From positions 1-64,000 of the forward strand of contig NZ_JASLGE010000027.1 in NCBI RefSeq assembly GCF_030150285.1: a stretch of DNA of 64,000 nt, read 5' to 3'. Below, in pieces: positions 35,177-42,883 of this stretch. Positions within the stretch are counted from its first letter, which is position 1; the number at the start of each line of letters is the position of its first letter. The notes beneath the pieces are model-generated. The model had not been told where the DNA came from, ran no database searches, and was given only the letters and a program-made list of their open reading frames with translations. This DNA is from Pseudomonas sp. Its GTDB lineage: Bacteria; Pseudomonadota; Gammaproteobacteria; Pseudomonadales; Pseudomonadaceae. The translations under genes and the position numbers were made by a program.

Positions 35177-35769
35177 TTCAGGCCCAGACGCTGGCGCAGC
35201 AAGACCATCGCGCGTGCGCGGTGACTCAGTTGGTTTTTCTCGGCTGGGCTGAGTTCAGCGCTGGAGCAGTTGCGCTCCGGCACCCAAAACAACGGGTCGT
35301 AGCCAAAACCGTGATCGCCGCTGGCCGCGTGCAGGATGCGGCCGTGCCACAAGCCTTCGCAGATGATTGGCAGCGGGTCGTCGGCGTGGCGCACCAGCGC
35401 CAGCACGCACACAAATTGCGCGCCGCGTTCAGCCTCAGGCACGTCTTTCAAGGCCTCGAGCAGTTTGGCGTTGTTTGCCGCATCGCCTTGGCCGTCGGCG
35501 TAACGGGCCGAATAAATGCCCGGTGCGCCGCCGAGAAAGTCCACCGCCAGCCCAGAATCGTCTGCCAGGGCGGGCAGGCCGGAGATGCGTGCTGCGTTGC
35601 GTGCTTTAAGAATCGCGTTTTCAACAAACGACAAGCCGGTTTCATCCGGTTCGACGCTGCTGAACTCTCCAATCGAGCGCAACTGCACCGACTCGCCGAG
35701 CATGGCCTGAAGTTCTTTGAGTTTGCCGGCGTTGTGGCTAGCCAGGACCAGTTGCGTAAGGTTAATCAT
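35173..35769 (-). CDS. rdgB: XTP/dITP pyrophosphatase RdgB (HAM1)
   Basis: A 198-residue non-canonical purine NTP pyrophosphatase that removes ITP, dITP and XTP. The N-terminal ASHNAGKLKEL, the SFVENAILKARNAA segment, ADDSGLAVD and GFGYDPLFWVPE motifs are intact. It overlaps DUF4426 upstream and hemW downstream by 4 bases each, so it is tightly coupled. Confidence 0.96.
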   Translation of the reverse strand: MINLTQLVLASHNAGKLKELQAMLGESVQLRSIGEFSSVEPDETGLSFVENAILKARNAARISGLPALADDSGLAVDFLGGAPGIYSARYADGQGDAANNAKLLEALKDVPEAERGAQFVCVLALVRHADDPLPIICEGLWHGRILHAASGDHGFGYDPLFWVPERNCSSAELSPAEKNQLSHRARAMVLLRQRLGLK

Positions 35770-36188
35770 TGGAGCGGAGCGACCTCTTGGGAGAATTCGA
35801 TGTCTTTGGTTTCGCCGTTGACCTTGAGCTCAATGGCGAACACATAGACTTTAGCGGGCTGGACCGGGAACTGGGCGAAGTAATCAATCGCCCCCTGGTC
35901 ATTGATCACCTGCTTGAAGGTGAGCGGTTTAGCTTTTTTATCGCCGGTTTCGCGGTAAGTGCCCTTGATCGTGCTGGCTATTTTTTGATCATCTTTGGAC
36001 AGGTTGAAGTTCAGCGCACCCAGTTGGTCACTGCGTTGCAGGCCGTACCTGGCGGTGATCTCAGGGCTCAGGAAGTTGGTCATGAAGGCGTTGTAGTTGA
36101 CCACGGTGCCGCCAACGTGTGTGGCCCCCGCAGCCATCGCCTGAACGGCGAAGCACATCGAAAGCAGCAGTAGTCCAATACGTCCCAT
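35766..36188 (-). CDS. DUF4426 family exported protein
   Basis: A 140-residue protein with a signal peptide (GLLLLSMCFAVQAMA) and a beta-rich DUF4426 body (NYNAFMTNFLSPEITARYGL motif). Found beside metW and rdgB across Pseudomonas; function unknown. Confidence 0.88.
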   Translation of the reverse strand: MGRIGLLLLSMCFAVQAMAAGATHVGGTVVNYNAFMTNFLSPEITARYGLQRSDQLGALNFNLSKDDQKIASTIKGTYRETGDKKAKPLTFKQVINDQGAIDYFAQFPVQPAKVYVFAIELKVNGETKDIEFSQEVAPLQ

Positions 36189-36212
36189 GGTGTTTCTCCT
36201 TGAATAAAGCGG

Positions 36213-36833
36213 TTAAACCGCGATGTGGTGATCCTGCAGGCCAGGGCTGCTGACACGGTAAATGCCAATCTCGCCTAACAGGTTAGGCCATAACTTACTC
36301 GCCCACCCGTGTCGGTGTTGTTGATCCACAGCAAGGCGGTTGATCACCTGCGCTTCGCGCTCACGGCATAGTGCTTCGAAGTCTTCGAAGGTGCAGAAGT
36401 GGATGTTCGGCGTGTTGTACCAGGTATACGGCAGGAACTCGGAAACCGGCATGCGGCCTTTACTGGCCAAATACCAGCGGCAGCGCCAGTGCCCGAAATT
36501 CGGGAAGGTGATAATGCACTGACGGCCCACGCGCAGCATTTCGTCGAGGATCCGGTCGGGGTAGTGCACCGCCTGCAGCGCTTGGGTCATGACCACGATG
36601 TCAAAGCTGTTGCTGGCAAAGTTGCCCAGCCCTTTGTCGAGGTCTTGCTCGATGACGTTAATGCCCTTGGCCACGCACTCGGCAATGTTGTCCGGGTCGT
36701 TTTCCAGGCCGTAGCCGGTGACTTGCTTGTTGTCACGCAGCCAGCTCAGCAGTTCGCCATCACCACAACCGAGGTCGAGCACGCGGCTGCCGGCGGGGAT
36801 CCAGTCTTGGATGATTTCCAGGTCGGCTCTCAT
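36213..36833 (-). CDS. metW: Methionine biosynthesis protein MetW
   Basis: A 206-residue SAM-dependent methyltransferase-like protein with VLDLGCGDGELLSWL near the N-terminus. In Pseudomonas it is required with MetX for homoserine acylation. I chose the second methionine (MRADLEIIQDW) as start, 7 bases after the metX stop. The two form an operon. Confidence 0.95.
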   Translation of the reverse strand: MRADLEIIQDWIPAGSRVLDLGCGDGELLSWLRDNKQVTGYGLENDPDNIAECVAKGINVIEQDLDKGLGNFASNSFDIVVMTQALQAVHYPDRILDEMLRVGRQCIITFPNFGHWRCRWYLASKGRMPVSEFLPYTWYNTPNIHFCTFEDFEALCREREAQVINRLAVDQQHRHGWASKLWPNLLGEIGIYRVSSPGLQDHHIAV

Positions 36834-36840
36834 GGCGTTC

Positions 36841-37980
36841 TCACAGTTCAATACGGTTCATGTAGTTGCCGAACGCTTGCAGGTAGCGCGGGATCGGAAT
36901 CAGGAAGGCGTCATGGCCTTGCGGAGCATCAATCTCGAGGTAGCAAACGTCTTTTTTCGCCGCCATCAAGGCATCCACCAGTTCCCGTGAGCGAGCCGGC
37001 GAGAAGCGCCAGTCGGTGGTGAATGACATCACGCAGAAGCGCGCTTTGGCCCCGGCAAAGGTTTTGGCCAGGTCATCGTCGAAGTTGGCGGCCGGGTCAA
37101 AGTAGTCCAGCGCTTTGGTCATCAGCAGGTAGGTGTTGGCATCGAACCGGCCAGAGAACTCTTCGCCCTGATAGCGCAGGTAGCTTTCCACCTGGAACTC
37201 GACGCTGTGGAAGTCGTAGTTGAGGTTTTCGTTCTTCAGGCCACGGCCGAACTTTTCCCCCATCGAGTCATCCGACAGGTAGGTGATATGCCCCACCATG
37301 CGCGCCAGCATCAGGCCGCGTTTGGGGATCACGCCTTTTTCCTGGAACGAGCCGCCGTGAAATTCGGGGTCGGTGAGGATGGCCTGGCGGGCAACTTCGT
37401 TGAAGGCGATGTTTTGCGCCGACAATTTGGGTGCCGACGCGATTGCCAGGCAATGGCGCAGGCGATCCGGGTAGCTGATGCTCCATTGCAGTGCCTGCAT
37501 GCCGCCCAGGCTGCCGCCGATAATGGCGGCCCACTGTTCGATACCCAATCGGTCGGCAAGGCGGGCCTGGCTGTGCACCCAGTCTTCAACGGTCAGTACC
37601 GGAAATTGCGCGCCAAACGGGTGGCCGGTTTCAGGGTTCAGGCTGCTTGGGCCCGTCGAACCGTTGCAGCCGCCCAGGTTGTTGAGGCTGACGACAAAGA
37701 ACCGGTTGGTATCAATGGGCTTGCCGGGGCCAATGCAACTGTCCCACCAACCCGGCTTGCGATCATCGACACTGTGATAACCCGCAGCGTGATGGTGCCC
37801 GGAGAGTGCATGGCAGATCAGCACAGCATTGCTGGCCGTGGCATTGAGCTGGCCGTAGGTTTCGTAAATCAGGTCATAGGCCGGCAGTGAGCGCCCGCAG
37901 GCCAAGGCCAACGGCTCGCTGAAATGTGCTATTTGCGGCACAACCAGACCAACGGAATCGGGGGGAAAGGCAGCTGGCAT
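36841..37980 (-). CDS. metX: Homoserine O-acyltransferase (succinyl type in Pseudomonas)
   Basis: A 379-residue alpha/beta-hydrolase-fold acyltransferase that activates homoserine for methionine synthesis. Catalytic Ser in GGSLGGMQALQW, Asp in the TDWRFSP segment and His in GHDAFLI; ICHALSGHHHAAG near residue 60. Characterised Pseudomonas MetX enzymes mostly use succinyl-CoA, so MetXS is the likely activity. I prefer the ATG at MPAAFPPDS. Confidence 0.95.
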   Translation of the reverse strand: MPAAFPPDSVGLVVPQIAHFSEPLALACGRSLPAYDLIYETYGQLNATASNAVLICHALSGHHHAAGYHSVDDRKPGWWDSCIGPGKPIDTNRFFVVSLNNLGGCNGSTGPSSLNPETGHPFGAQFPVLTVEDWVHSQARLADRLGIEQWAAIIGGSLGGMQALQWSISYPDRLRHCLAIASAPKLSAQNIAFNEVARQAILTDPEFHGGSFQEKGVIPKRGLMLARMVGHITYLSDDSMGEKFGRGLKNENLNYDFHSVEFQVESYLRYQGEEFSGRFDANTYLLMTKALDYFDPAANFDDDLAKTFAGAKARFCVMSFTTDWRFSPARSRELVDALMAAKKDVCYLEIDAPQGHDAFLIPIPRYLQAFGNYMNRIEL

Positions 37981-38062
37981 CGACCCTGCTCTCATTTAAA
38001 TGAGGCGTAAGTCTAATGAGCGGGGGGCAGAGCGGCAAGCAAAGGTCTGTGAAATGCAATCG

Positions 38063-38107
38063 CTGTAGGAGCAGCCGGTCGACGCTCGATTGCTCCTACA
38101 GTTTTTT
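38063..38107. repeat. REP palindrome with T-run
   Basis: Perfect 11-base arms CTGTAGGAGCA (38063-38073) and TGCTCCTACAG (38091-38101), then TTTTTT. The core matches the REP at 1763. The T-run is on the plus strand, so it could stop antisense transcripts but not the leftward genes around it. Confidence 0.78.
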
Positions 38108-38110
38108 CCG

Positions 38111-38698
38111 TTAGATCAGGCCGAACAGCACGACCGGCATGCCGACAGACATGGCCAACGGTGGGATCACGAAGCTCTGGATCAGTTGGATCACCATAAA
38201 GGCCAGGATCGGTGAGATGTCCAGGCCGCCCATGCTTGGCAGGAAGCGGCGGAACGGGGCCAGGGCAGGTTCGGTGATCTGGTTGACCAGCTCGGCACCC
38301 GGGCTGGCGCTGCCTGGGGCAACCCATGACAGGATGACGCTGATGATCATGGCGAAGAAGAAGATCTTCAAGAACAGCGCGGTGACGCCAATGATCGCCC
38401 AGGCCAGCAGGCCCAGAATGTTGAACGACATGTAGCTCAGCGTGAGCACGACGGCGAAGATCACCATTTGCACGACAATGGCCAGCACCAGCGAGGACAT
38501 GTCCAGGCCAAACAGGCTGGGAATGACCCGGCGCAGCGGCTTGAGCAAGGGCTGGGTGGCCTTGACCGTGAACTGGCACAGCGGGTTGTAGAAGTTGGCG
38601 CGTACCAGTTGCAGGATGAAGCGCAGCAGAACGATCAGCAGGTAAAGGCTGCCCAGGGTTTGAATCACGAAAATGGCAGCGCCATTAAGTCCAGACAT
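38111..38698 (-). CDS. yggT: YggT family membrane protein
   Basis: A 195-residue inner-membrane protein with two YggT repeats, each with two hydrophobic segments (LYLLIVLLRFILQLVRANFYNP at the N-terminus; FAMIISVILSWVAPGS in the second). Two adjacent ATGs (38701 and 38698) are possible; the second has better spacing to AAGGAG. It follows proC closely. Implicated in osmotic tolerance in E. coli; otherwise uncharacterised. Confidence 0.92.
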   Translation of the reverse strand: MSGLNGAAIFVIQTLGSLYLLIVLLRFILQLVRANFYNPLCQFTVKATQPLLKPLRRVIPSLFGLDMSSLVLAIVVQMVIFAVVLTLSYMSFNILGLLAWAIIGVTALFLKIFFFAMIISVILSWVAPGSASPGAELVNQITEPALAPFRRFLPSMGGLDISPILAFMVIQLIQSFVIPPLAMSVGMPVVLFGLI

Positions 38699-38708
38699 CA
38701 TGTGCTCC

Positions 38709-39527
38709 TTATTGACCCAGTTGTTCGGCCATTTCGGCCGAGCGGTGCGCGGCGGCACGCAATGCGGTTTCGACCGAGGCTTCAAAGCCGTTGGCCTGGA
38801 ATGATTTGATCGCCGCTTCGGTCGTACCGGCCGGCGAGGTGACGCGGCGGCGCAGTTCGGCGGCATCAACGTCGCTGCTCACCGCCATGTGCGCCGCGCC
38901 CAGGGCGGTGTGTTGGGCCATTTGAGCGGCCACGTCGCGGGGCAGGCCGAGTTTGACGCCTGCGTCGGTCATCGCTTCGATCAGCAGGAAGAAATACGCC
39001 GGGCCGCTGCCTGAGACGGCGGTCACCGCATCGATTTGCTTTTCAATGTCCACCCAGAACACCAGGCCTACGGCCGACAGCAGGTCTTGCGCCTGTTGGC
39101 GTTGCTCGGGCGTGACGTCGGCGGTGGCGTACAAACCGCTCACGCCTTTGCCCAGCAAAGCGGGCGTGTTGGGCATGCAACGCACCAGCGGCTGCTCGCC
39201 CAGCCACTTCAGCAGGCTCTCGCAGGTAATGCCGGCCGCAATCGACACCAGCAGTTGGTGCGGCTTGAGGTGTGGGCGCAGGCTCTCGCACACGGCTTTC
39301 ATGACCTGCGGCTTGACCGCGATCACAATCACGTCGGCGTCTTCGATGGCTTGCGCGTTGTCAGCGAAGGTCTTAATACCGTGCTCGGCCGTGACCTTGG
39401 CACGGGTATCTGCGCCGGGGTCGCTGGCACGAATATGGTCAGCGTTCAGGCCTTTGGCCAGCAGGCCGCCAATCAGACTGGAAGCCATGTTGCCGGCCCC
39501 GATAAAAGCAATACGCGTCGAGCTCAT
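38709..39527 (-). CDS. proC: Pyrroline-5-carboxylate reductase
   Basis: A 272-residue NAD(P)H-dependent enzyme, the last step of proline synthesis. N-terminal Rossmann motif FIGAGNMASSLIGGL, and the C-terminal signature SGSGPAYFFLLIEAMTDAGVKLGL and RRRVTSPAGTTEAAI. Part of the yggS-proC-yggT leftward operon. Confidence 0.97.
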   Translation of the reverse strand: MSSTRIAFIGAGNMASSLIGGLLAKGLNADHIRASDPGADTRAKVTAEHGIKTFADNAQAIEDADVIVIAVKPQVMKAVCESLRPHLKPHQLLVSIAAGITCESLLKWLGEQPLVRCMPNTPALLGKGVSGLYATADVTPEQRQQAQDLLSAVGLVFWVDIEKQIDAVTAVSGSGPAYFFLLIEAMTDAGVKLGLPRDVAAQMAQHTALGAAHMAVSSDVDAAELRRRVTSPAGTTEAAIKSFQANGFEASVETALRAAAHRSAEMAEQLGQ

Positions 39528-39560
39528 AACCGATCCTTATAAACAGTTAGACGGGGCTTT

Positions 39561-40247
39561 TCAGGCCTGGCCGTAATCGCGGGCACCGAACAGAGCGGTG
39601 CCAATTCTCACCCATGTGGCACCTTGAGCTATGGCCGACTCCAGGTCGTGGCTCATGCCCATTGAAAGTGTGTCGAGCCCCAGGTTCAGGCTTTCCTGCA
39701 ACTGGCGCACGGCGGCAAATGCTGCGTCCTGCTCTGTACGGTCTTGCGTGGGCTCTGGAATAGCCATCAGGCCGCGCAGCTTCAAACGCGGCAACGCCAT
39801 GATGGCTTGAGCCAGTGCGGGCAGGTCTGCAGGTGTGCAGCCGGACTTGCTGGCCTCGCCACTGACATTGACCTGAATGCAGATATTGAGTGGTGCCATG
39901 TCTGCTGGGCGTTGGTCTGACAAGCGCTGGGCAATTTTCAGGCGATCCACGGAGTGCACCCAGTCGAAGTGCTCGGCGATATCACGGGTCTTGTTCGACT
40001 GAATGGGGCCGATGAAGTGCCAACACAAGGGCAAGTCGGTTAATTCGTTCTGCTTGGCGCGCGCTTCTTGCAAGTAGTTCTCGCCAAAGTCGCGAATGCC
40101 GGCTGCGTAGGCTTCACGCAGTGCAGCAGCGGGTTTGGTCTTGCTGACCGCGAGTAAATGAATGCTCGTTACATCACGTTGCACAGCTAGGGCCGCGTCC
40201 CGGATACGCGCCTCAACCTGCGCAATGTTGCCTGCTATCGTGGACAT
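39561..40247 (-). CDS. yggS: YggS family PLP-homeostasis protein
   Basis: A 228-residue fold-III PLP-binding protein; the cofactor lysine is in LLAVSKTKP. Members have no known catalysis and regulate PLP pools. SMGMSHDLESAIAQGATWVRIGTALFG is the C-terminal signature. First gene of the operon, divergent from pilT. Confidence 0.95.
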   Translation of the reverse strand: MSTIAGNIAQVEARIRDAALAVQRDVTSIHLLAVSKTKPAAALREAYAAGIRDFGENYLQEARAKQNELTDLPLCWHFIGPIQSNKTRDIAEHFDWVHSVDRLKIAQRLSDQRPADMAPLNICIQVNVSGEASKSGCTPADLPALAQAIMALPRLKLRGLMAIPEPTQDRTEQDAAFAAVRQLQESLNLGLDTLSMGMSHDLESAIAQGATWVRIGTALFGARDYGQA

Positions 40248-40320
40248 TCGGTTAAGCCCGCCGTGGTGAAAGACTGCGGCATTCTACTGGAATTGGGAGC
40301 GTCTGGAATTGGAAGGGGAC

Positions 40321-41310
40321 ATGGATATCGCCGACCTGCTGGCATTGTGCCTGAAACAGGGGGCTTCAGATTTGCACGTATCGGCGGGCAGGCAGCCCAT
40401 GTTACGGATCGACGGTGAGTTGCAGCCCTGTGCGCAGGCGATGCTGACGCCGGAGCAGGCGCGCCGCTTGATTCACAGCGTGATGACGCCTGCTCAGCGC
40501 CAGGCGTTTGAATCTGCGCATGAGGCTGACTTTGCCTACGTGGCCGCACAGTCGGGGCGGTTTCGGGTCAATGCGTTTGAGCAGCAGCGCGGCGTGGGGG
40601 CGGTGTTTCGGCGTATTGGCGCAACCTTGCCCAGCCTGGTGTCACTGGGGCTGGACGAGGTGTTCCGCCGGCTTTGGCAAATGCCGCGCGGGCTGGTGCT
40701 GGTCACGGGGGCAACGGGCTCCGGCAAAACCACCACCCTGGCGGCGATGATTGATCATTTGAACCGTACAGACCCGCAGCACGTCCTCACAATCGAAGAC
40801 CCGGTTGAATATATCCACACGCCGGGCTTATGCCTGATCAACCAGCGTGAGGTGCAGCGTGACACCCACAGTTTTGCCGCGGCGCTGCGCTCGGCACTGC
40901 GTGAAGACCCGGACGTCATTATGTTGGGCGAAATGCGCGACCTGGAGAGTATTCGGCTGGCGCTGACCGCTGCCGAAACAGGGCATTGGGTGTTTGCGAC
41001 CCTGCATACCTCGTCAGCAGCCAAGGCCATTGACCGCATGGTGGATGTGTTCGAGGCGCAGGAAAAAGCCATGGTGCGCACGATGTTGTCCGAATCACTG
41101 CAGGCGGTCATTGCTCAGGTGCTGGTCAAAAAGAAGGGGGGCGGGCGTGTGGCAGCTCACGAAATCATGCTCAGTACCCCCGCCATTCGCAACTTGATCC
41201 GTGAAAACAAAGGCGTGCAACTGACGTCAGCTATCCAGACAGGCGGGGCCTTGGGCATGCAAACGCTGGAGATGAGCCTCAACAGGCTGAAACAGGCGGG
41301 GGTGATCTGA
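40321..41310 (+). CDS. pilT: Type IV pilus retraction ATPase PilT
   Basis: A 329-residue secretion-type hexameric ATPase. N-terminal QGASDLHVSAGRQPMLRIDG, Walker A GATGSGKTTT near residue 125, Asp box, Walker B ILGEMRDLE-like (DVIMLGEMRDL) and the His box HTSSAAKAIDR. It drives pilus retraction for twitching. The ATG at 40321 is preceded by GAAGGGGA; the open frame begins 12 bases earlier at a TTG. No pilU follows, unlike P. aeruginosa. Confidence 0.93.
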   Translation: MDIADLLALCLKQGASDLHVSAGRQPMLRIDGELQPCAQAMLTPEQARRLIHSVMTPAQRQAFESAHEADFAYVAAQSGRFRVNAFEQQRGVGAVFRRIGATLPSLVSLGLDEVFRRLWQMPRGLVLVTGATGSGKTTTLAAMIDHLNRTDPQHVLTIEDPVEYIHTPGLCLINQREVQRDTHSFAAALRSALREDPDVIMLGEMRDLESIRLALTAAETGHWVFATLHTSSAAKAIDRMVDVFEAQEKAMVRTMLSESLQAVIAQVLVKKKGGGRVAAHEIMLSTPAIRNLIRENKGVQLTSAIQTGGALGMQTLEMSLNRLKQAGVI

Positions 41311-41329
41311 CGGCTTTAGCGGCGAGCCT

Positions 41330-41365
41330 GCTGGCCATCTTTTAAACGTTCAAAAGATCGCCAGC
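41330..41365. terminator. Bidirectional hairpin between pilT and the C40 peptidase gene
   Basis: GCTGGCCATCTTTT pairs with AAAAGATCGCCAGC (one C-C mismatch) around an 8-base loop, between two convergent genes. No clean T-tail, so it may act as a REP-type barrier instead. Confidence 0.55.
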
Positions 41366-41390
41366 ACGCTTGCGCCCGCAGGAGGCGGAA

Positions 41391-42056
41391 TTAGCGCTGG
41401 ACTACTTGCAGAGTGGATTTTTCTTTGGGTAGTACGCGTTTGGCAACCACGTAGTGGTTCTGCCAGTACGGCTTTTTCAGCGTGTCGATGCTGACCGCTT
41501 TGCCGCGACGGGGCGCATGGATAAAACGGTCGTTACCCAAGTAGATAGCCACATGGTTAACGTTGCGGCTCTTGATGTTGAAGAACAGCAAGTCACCGGG
41601 TTTCAAGTCTTTACGCTCAACCTTTTGTCCATGGCCGCTGGCCATTGCGCTGGATGAGCGGGGCAGGTCAACAGTGGCGACATCATTAAAGGCGTACTTC
41701 ACCAGCCCGCTGCAGTCGAACCCTTTGCTTGGGCTGCTGCCGCCCCAACGATACGGGGTACCCAGCACATTCACTGCACGGCTGAGTACGGCACTGCTCT
41801 GTTTGTTGCTGGACGCCAGCGAAGCCACCGCAATTTTGCCGGGGGCTTTATGATGGCTTCTGGTAGTGGCGGTAGGCCGAACAACGGTTTTGCGGGTGTG
41901 CTTGGCAGCGGTGGCGACAACAGGCGTTGTACTCGCAGATGACTTTGCGGTGTAGCCAGTGAAGCCAGCAGGAAGATGTTGCTCACGGTTGGTGGCGTGG
42001 GCGGCCAGGGGTATTAATAGGCAAATGGTTAGCCATGTCTTGAATAAAGGACGCAT
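41391..42056 (-). CDS. NlpC/P60 (C40) peptidase, exported
   Basis: A 221-residue protein: signal peptide (about 1-21), a basic Thr/Ser-rich linker (22-85), then a C40 domain with catalytic Cys115 (FDCSGLVKY), His168 (NHVAIYLG) and His180. It probably cuts peptidoglycan stem peptides or is a lipoprotein-like hydrolase in the periplasm. No lipobox is seen. Single gene converging on pilT. Confidence 0.9.
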   Translation of the reverse strand: MRPLFKTWLTICLLIPLAAHATNREQHLPAGFTGYTAKSSASTTPVVATAAKHTRKTVVRPTATTRSHHKAPGKIAVASLASSNKQSSAVLSRAVNVLGTPYRWGGSSPSKGFDCSGLVKYAFNDVATVDLPRSSSAMASGHGQKVERKDLKPGDLLFFNIKSRNVNHVAIYLGNDRFIHAPRRGKAVSIDTLKKPYWQNHYVVAKRVLPKEKSTLQVVQR

Positions 42057-42307
42057 TCGGCAAGGCTCGTTGGTGGTTAGCGCGAAACTTTATAACAGCT
42101 TTTTTTGTCTTTCTCAGGCCGTTTGTCGAGAGGACTTGAGGGGTAAAAGAACAATTACTGTAATAAATTGTCATAAGAAAACGGCGCAAGCCATGTAATA
42201 CAAGGCTTTGCACCATTTTATGCAAGACTCCTTTACCGGTTATGCGACAGTAAAAAAGTCACAAAATAAATCAGAATATTTTTCTATCAGCAGCAGAGAG
42301 GGCATTT
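42057..42307. other. A+T-rich divergent promoter region
   Basis: A 251-base gap between the divergent C40 and TM2 genes, conspicuously A+T-rich from 42080 to 42300. It includes an inverted repeat ACAATT...AATTGT (42151-42171) around TACTGTAATAA. It should hold both promoters. No ORF in it is convincing. Confidence 0.5.
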
Positions 42308-42724
42308 ATGAGCGGCTATCGAGAGGGTGTACAGCAGGATACCCACAGCAAGGTGCTGGGCTATTTGCTCTGGATCTTTGGTTTTCTGGGGGCGCATCGC
42401 TTTTATTACGGCAAGCCTGTGACCGGGACGATCTGGTTTTTTACCTTGGGCCTGTTGGGTATTGGCTGGTTGATCGACCTGTTCCTGATCCCCAGCATGG
42501 ACCGTGAAGCCGACCTGCGTTTTAGTTCAGGTGACACGGACTACAGCGTGGCCTGGATTCTACTGACGTTTTTGGGGGTTTTTGGTGTGCACCGCATGTA
42601 CATGGGCAAATGGATCACCGGTATCATTTACCTGTGCACCGGCGGTTTTTTCCTGATTGGCGTGCTGTATGACTTCTGGACCCTGAACGAGCAGATCTCG
42701 ATCAAGAACGCGTCACGTCGCTAA
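42308..42724 (+). CDS. Double TM2-domain membrane protein
   Basis: A 138-residue protein with two TM2 modules, each with the signature G-x-x-G-x-H-R-x-Y-x-G-K (GFLGAHRFYYGK near residue 26 and GVFGVHRMYMGK near residue 94) and two hydrophobic helices. A duplicated TM2 unit in one polypeptide is visible. Function unknown. Start ATG follows AGAGAGGG. Confidence 0.88.
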   Translation: MSGYREGVQQDTHSKVLGYLLWIFGFLGAHRFYYGKPVTGTIWFFTLGLLGIGWLIDLFLIPSMDREADLRFSSGDTDYSVAWILLTFLGVFGVHRMYMGKWITGIIYLCTGGFFLIGVLYDFWTLNEQISIKNASRR

Positions 42725-42743
42725 ACCAACGTCTGGCAGACTG

Positions 42744-42815
42744 TGTAGGAACGAGCTTGCTCGTGATCGTTTGATCTGGCTTTTGATCTGAGGGCCCTCT
42801 TAAACCACGCTGGCC
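42744..42815 (-). repeat. Composite repeat, copy 2 (inverted)
   Basis: Reverse complement of the unit at 1678-1749, from GGCCAGCGTGGTTTAAG to the REP half, with few differences. Confidence 0.78.
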
Positions 42816-42843
42816 TCACACCGGGTTAGCCGCGACACGGCCA

Positions 42844-42870
42844 AGGAGGGCCGATCGCGGCGGCCCTCCT
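42844..42870. terminator. G+C-rich hairpin downstream of pyrC'
   Basis: Perfect 10-base arms AGGAGGGCCG / CGGCCCTCCT with a 7-base loop, 14 bases past the pyrC' stop. No T-tail, so termination efficiency is unclear. Confidence 0.5.
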
Positions 42871-42883
42871 ACCGGGAGTCACA

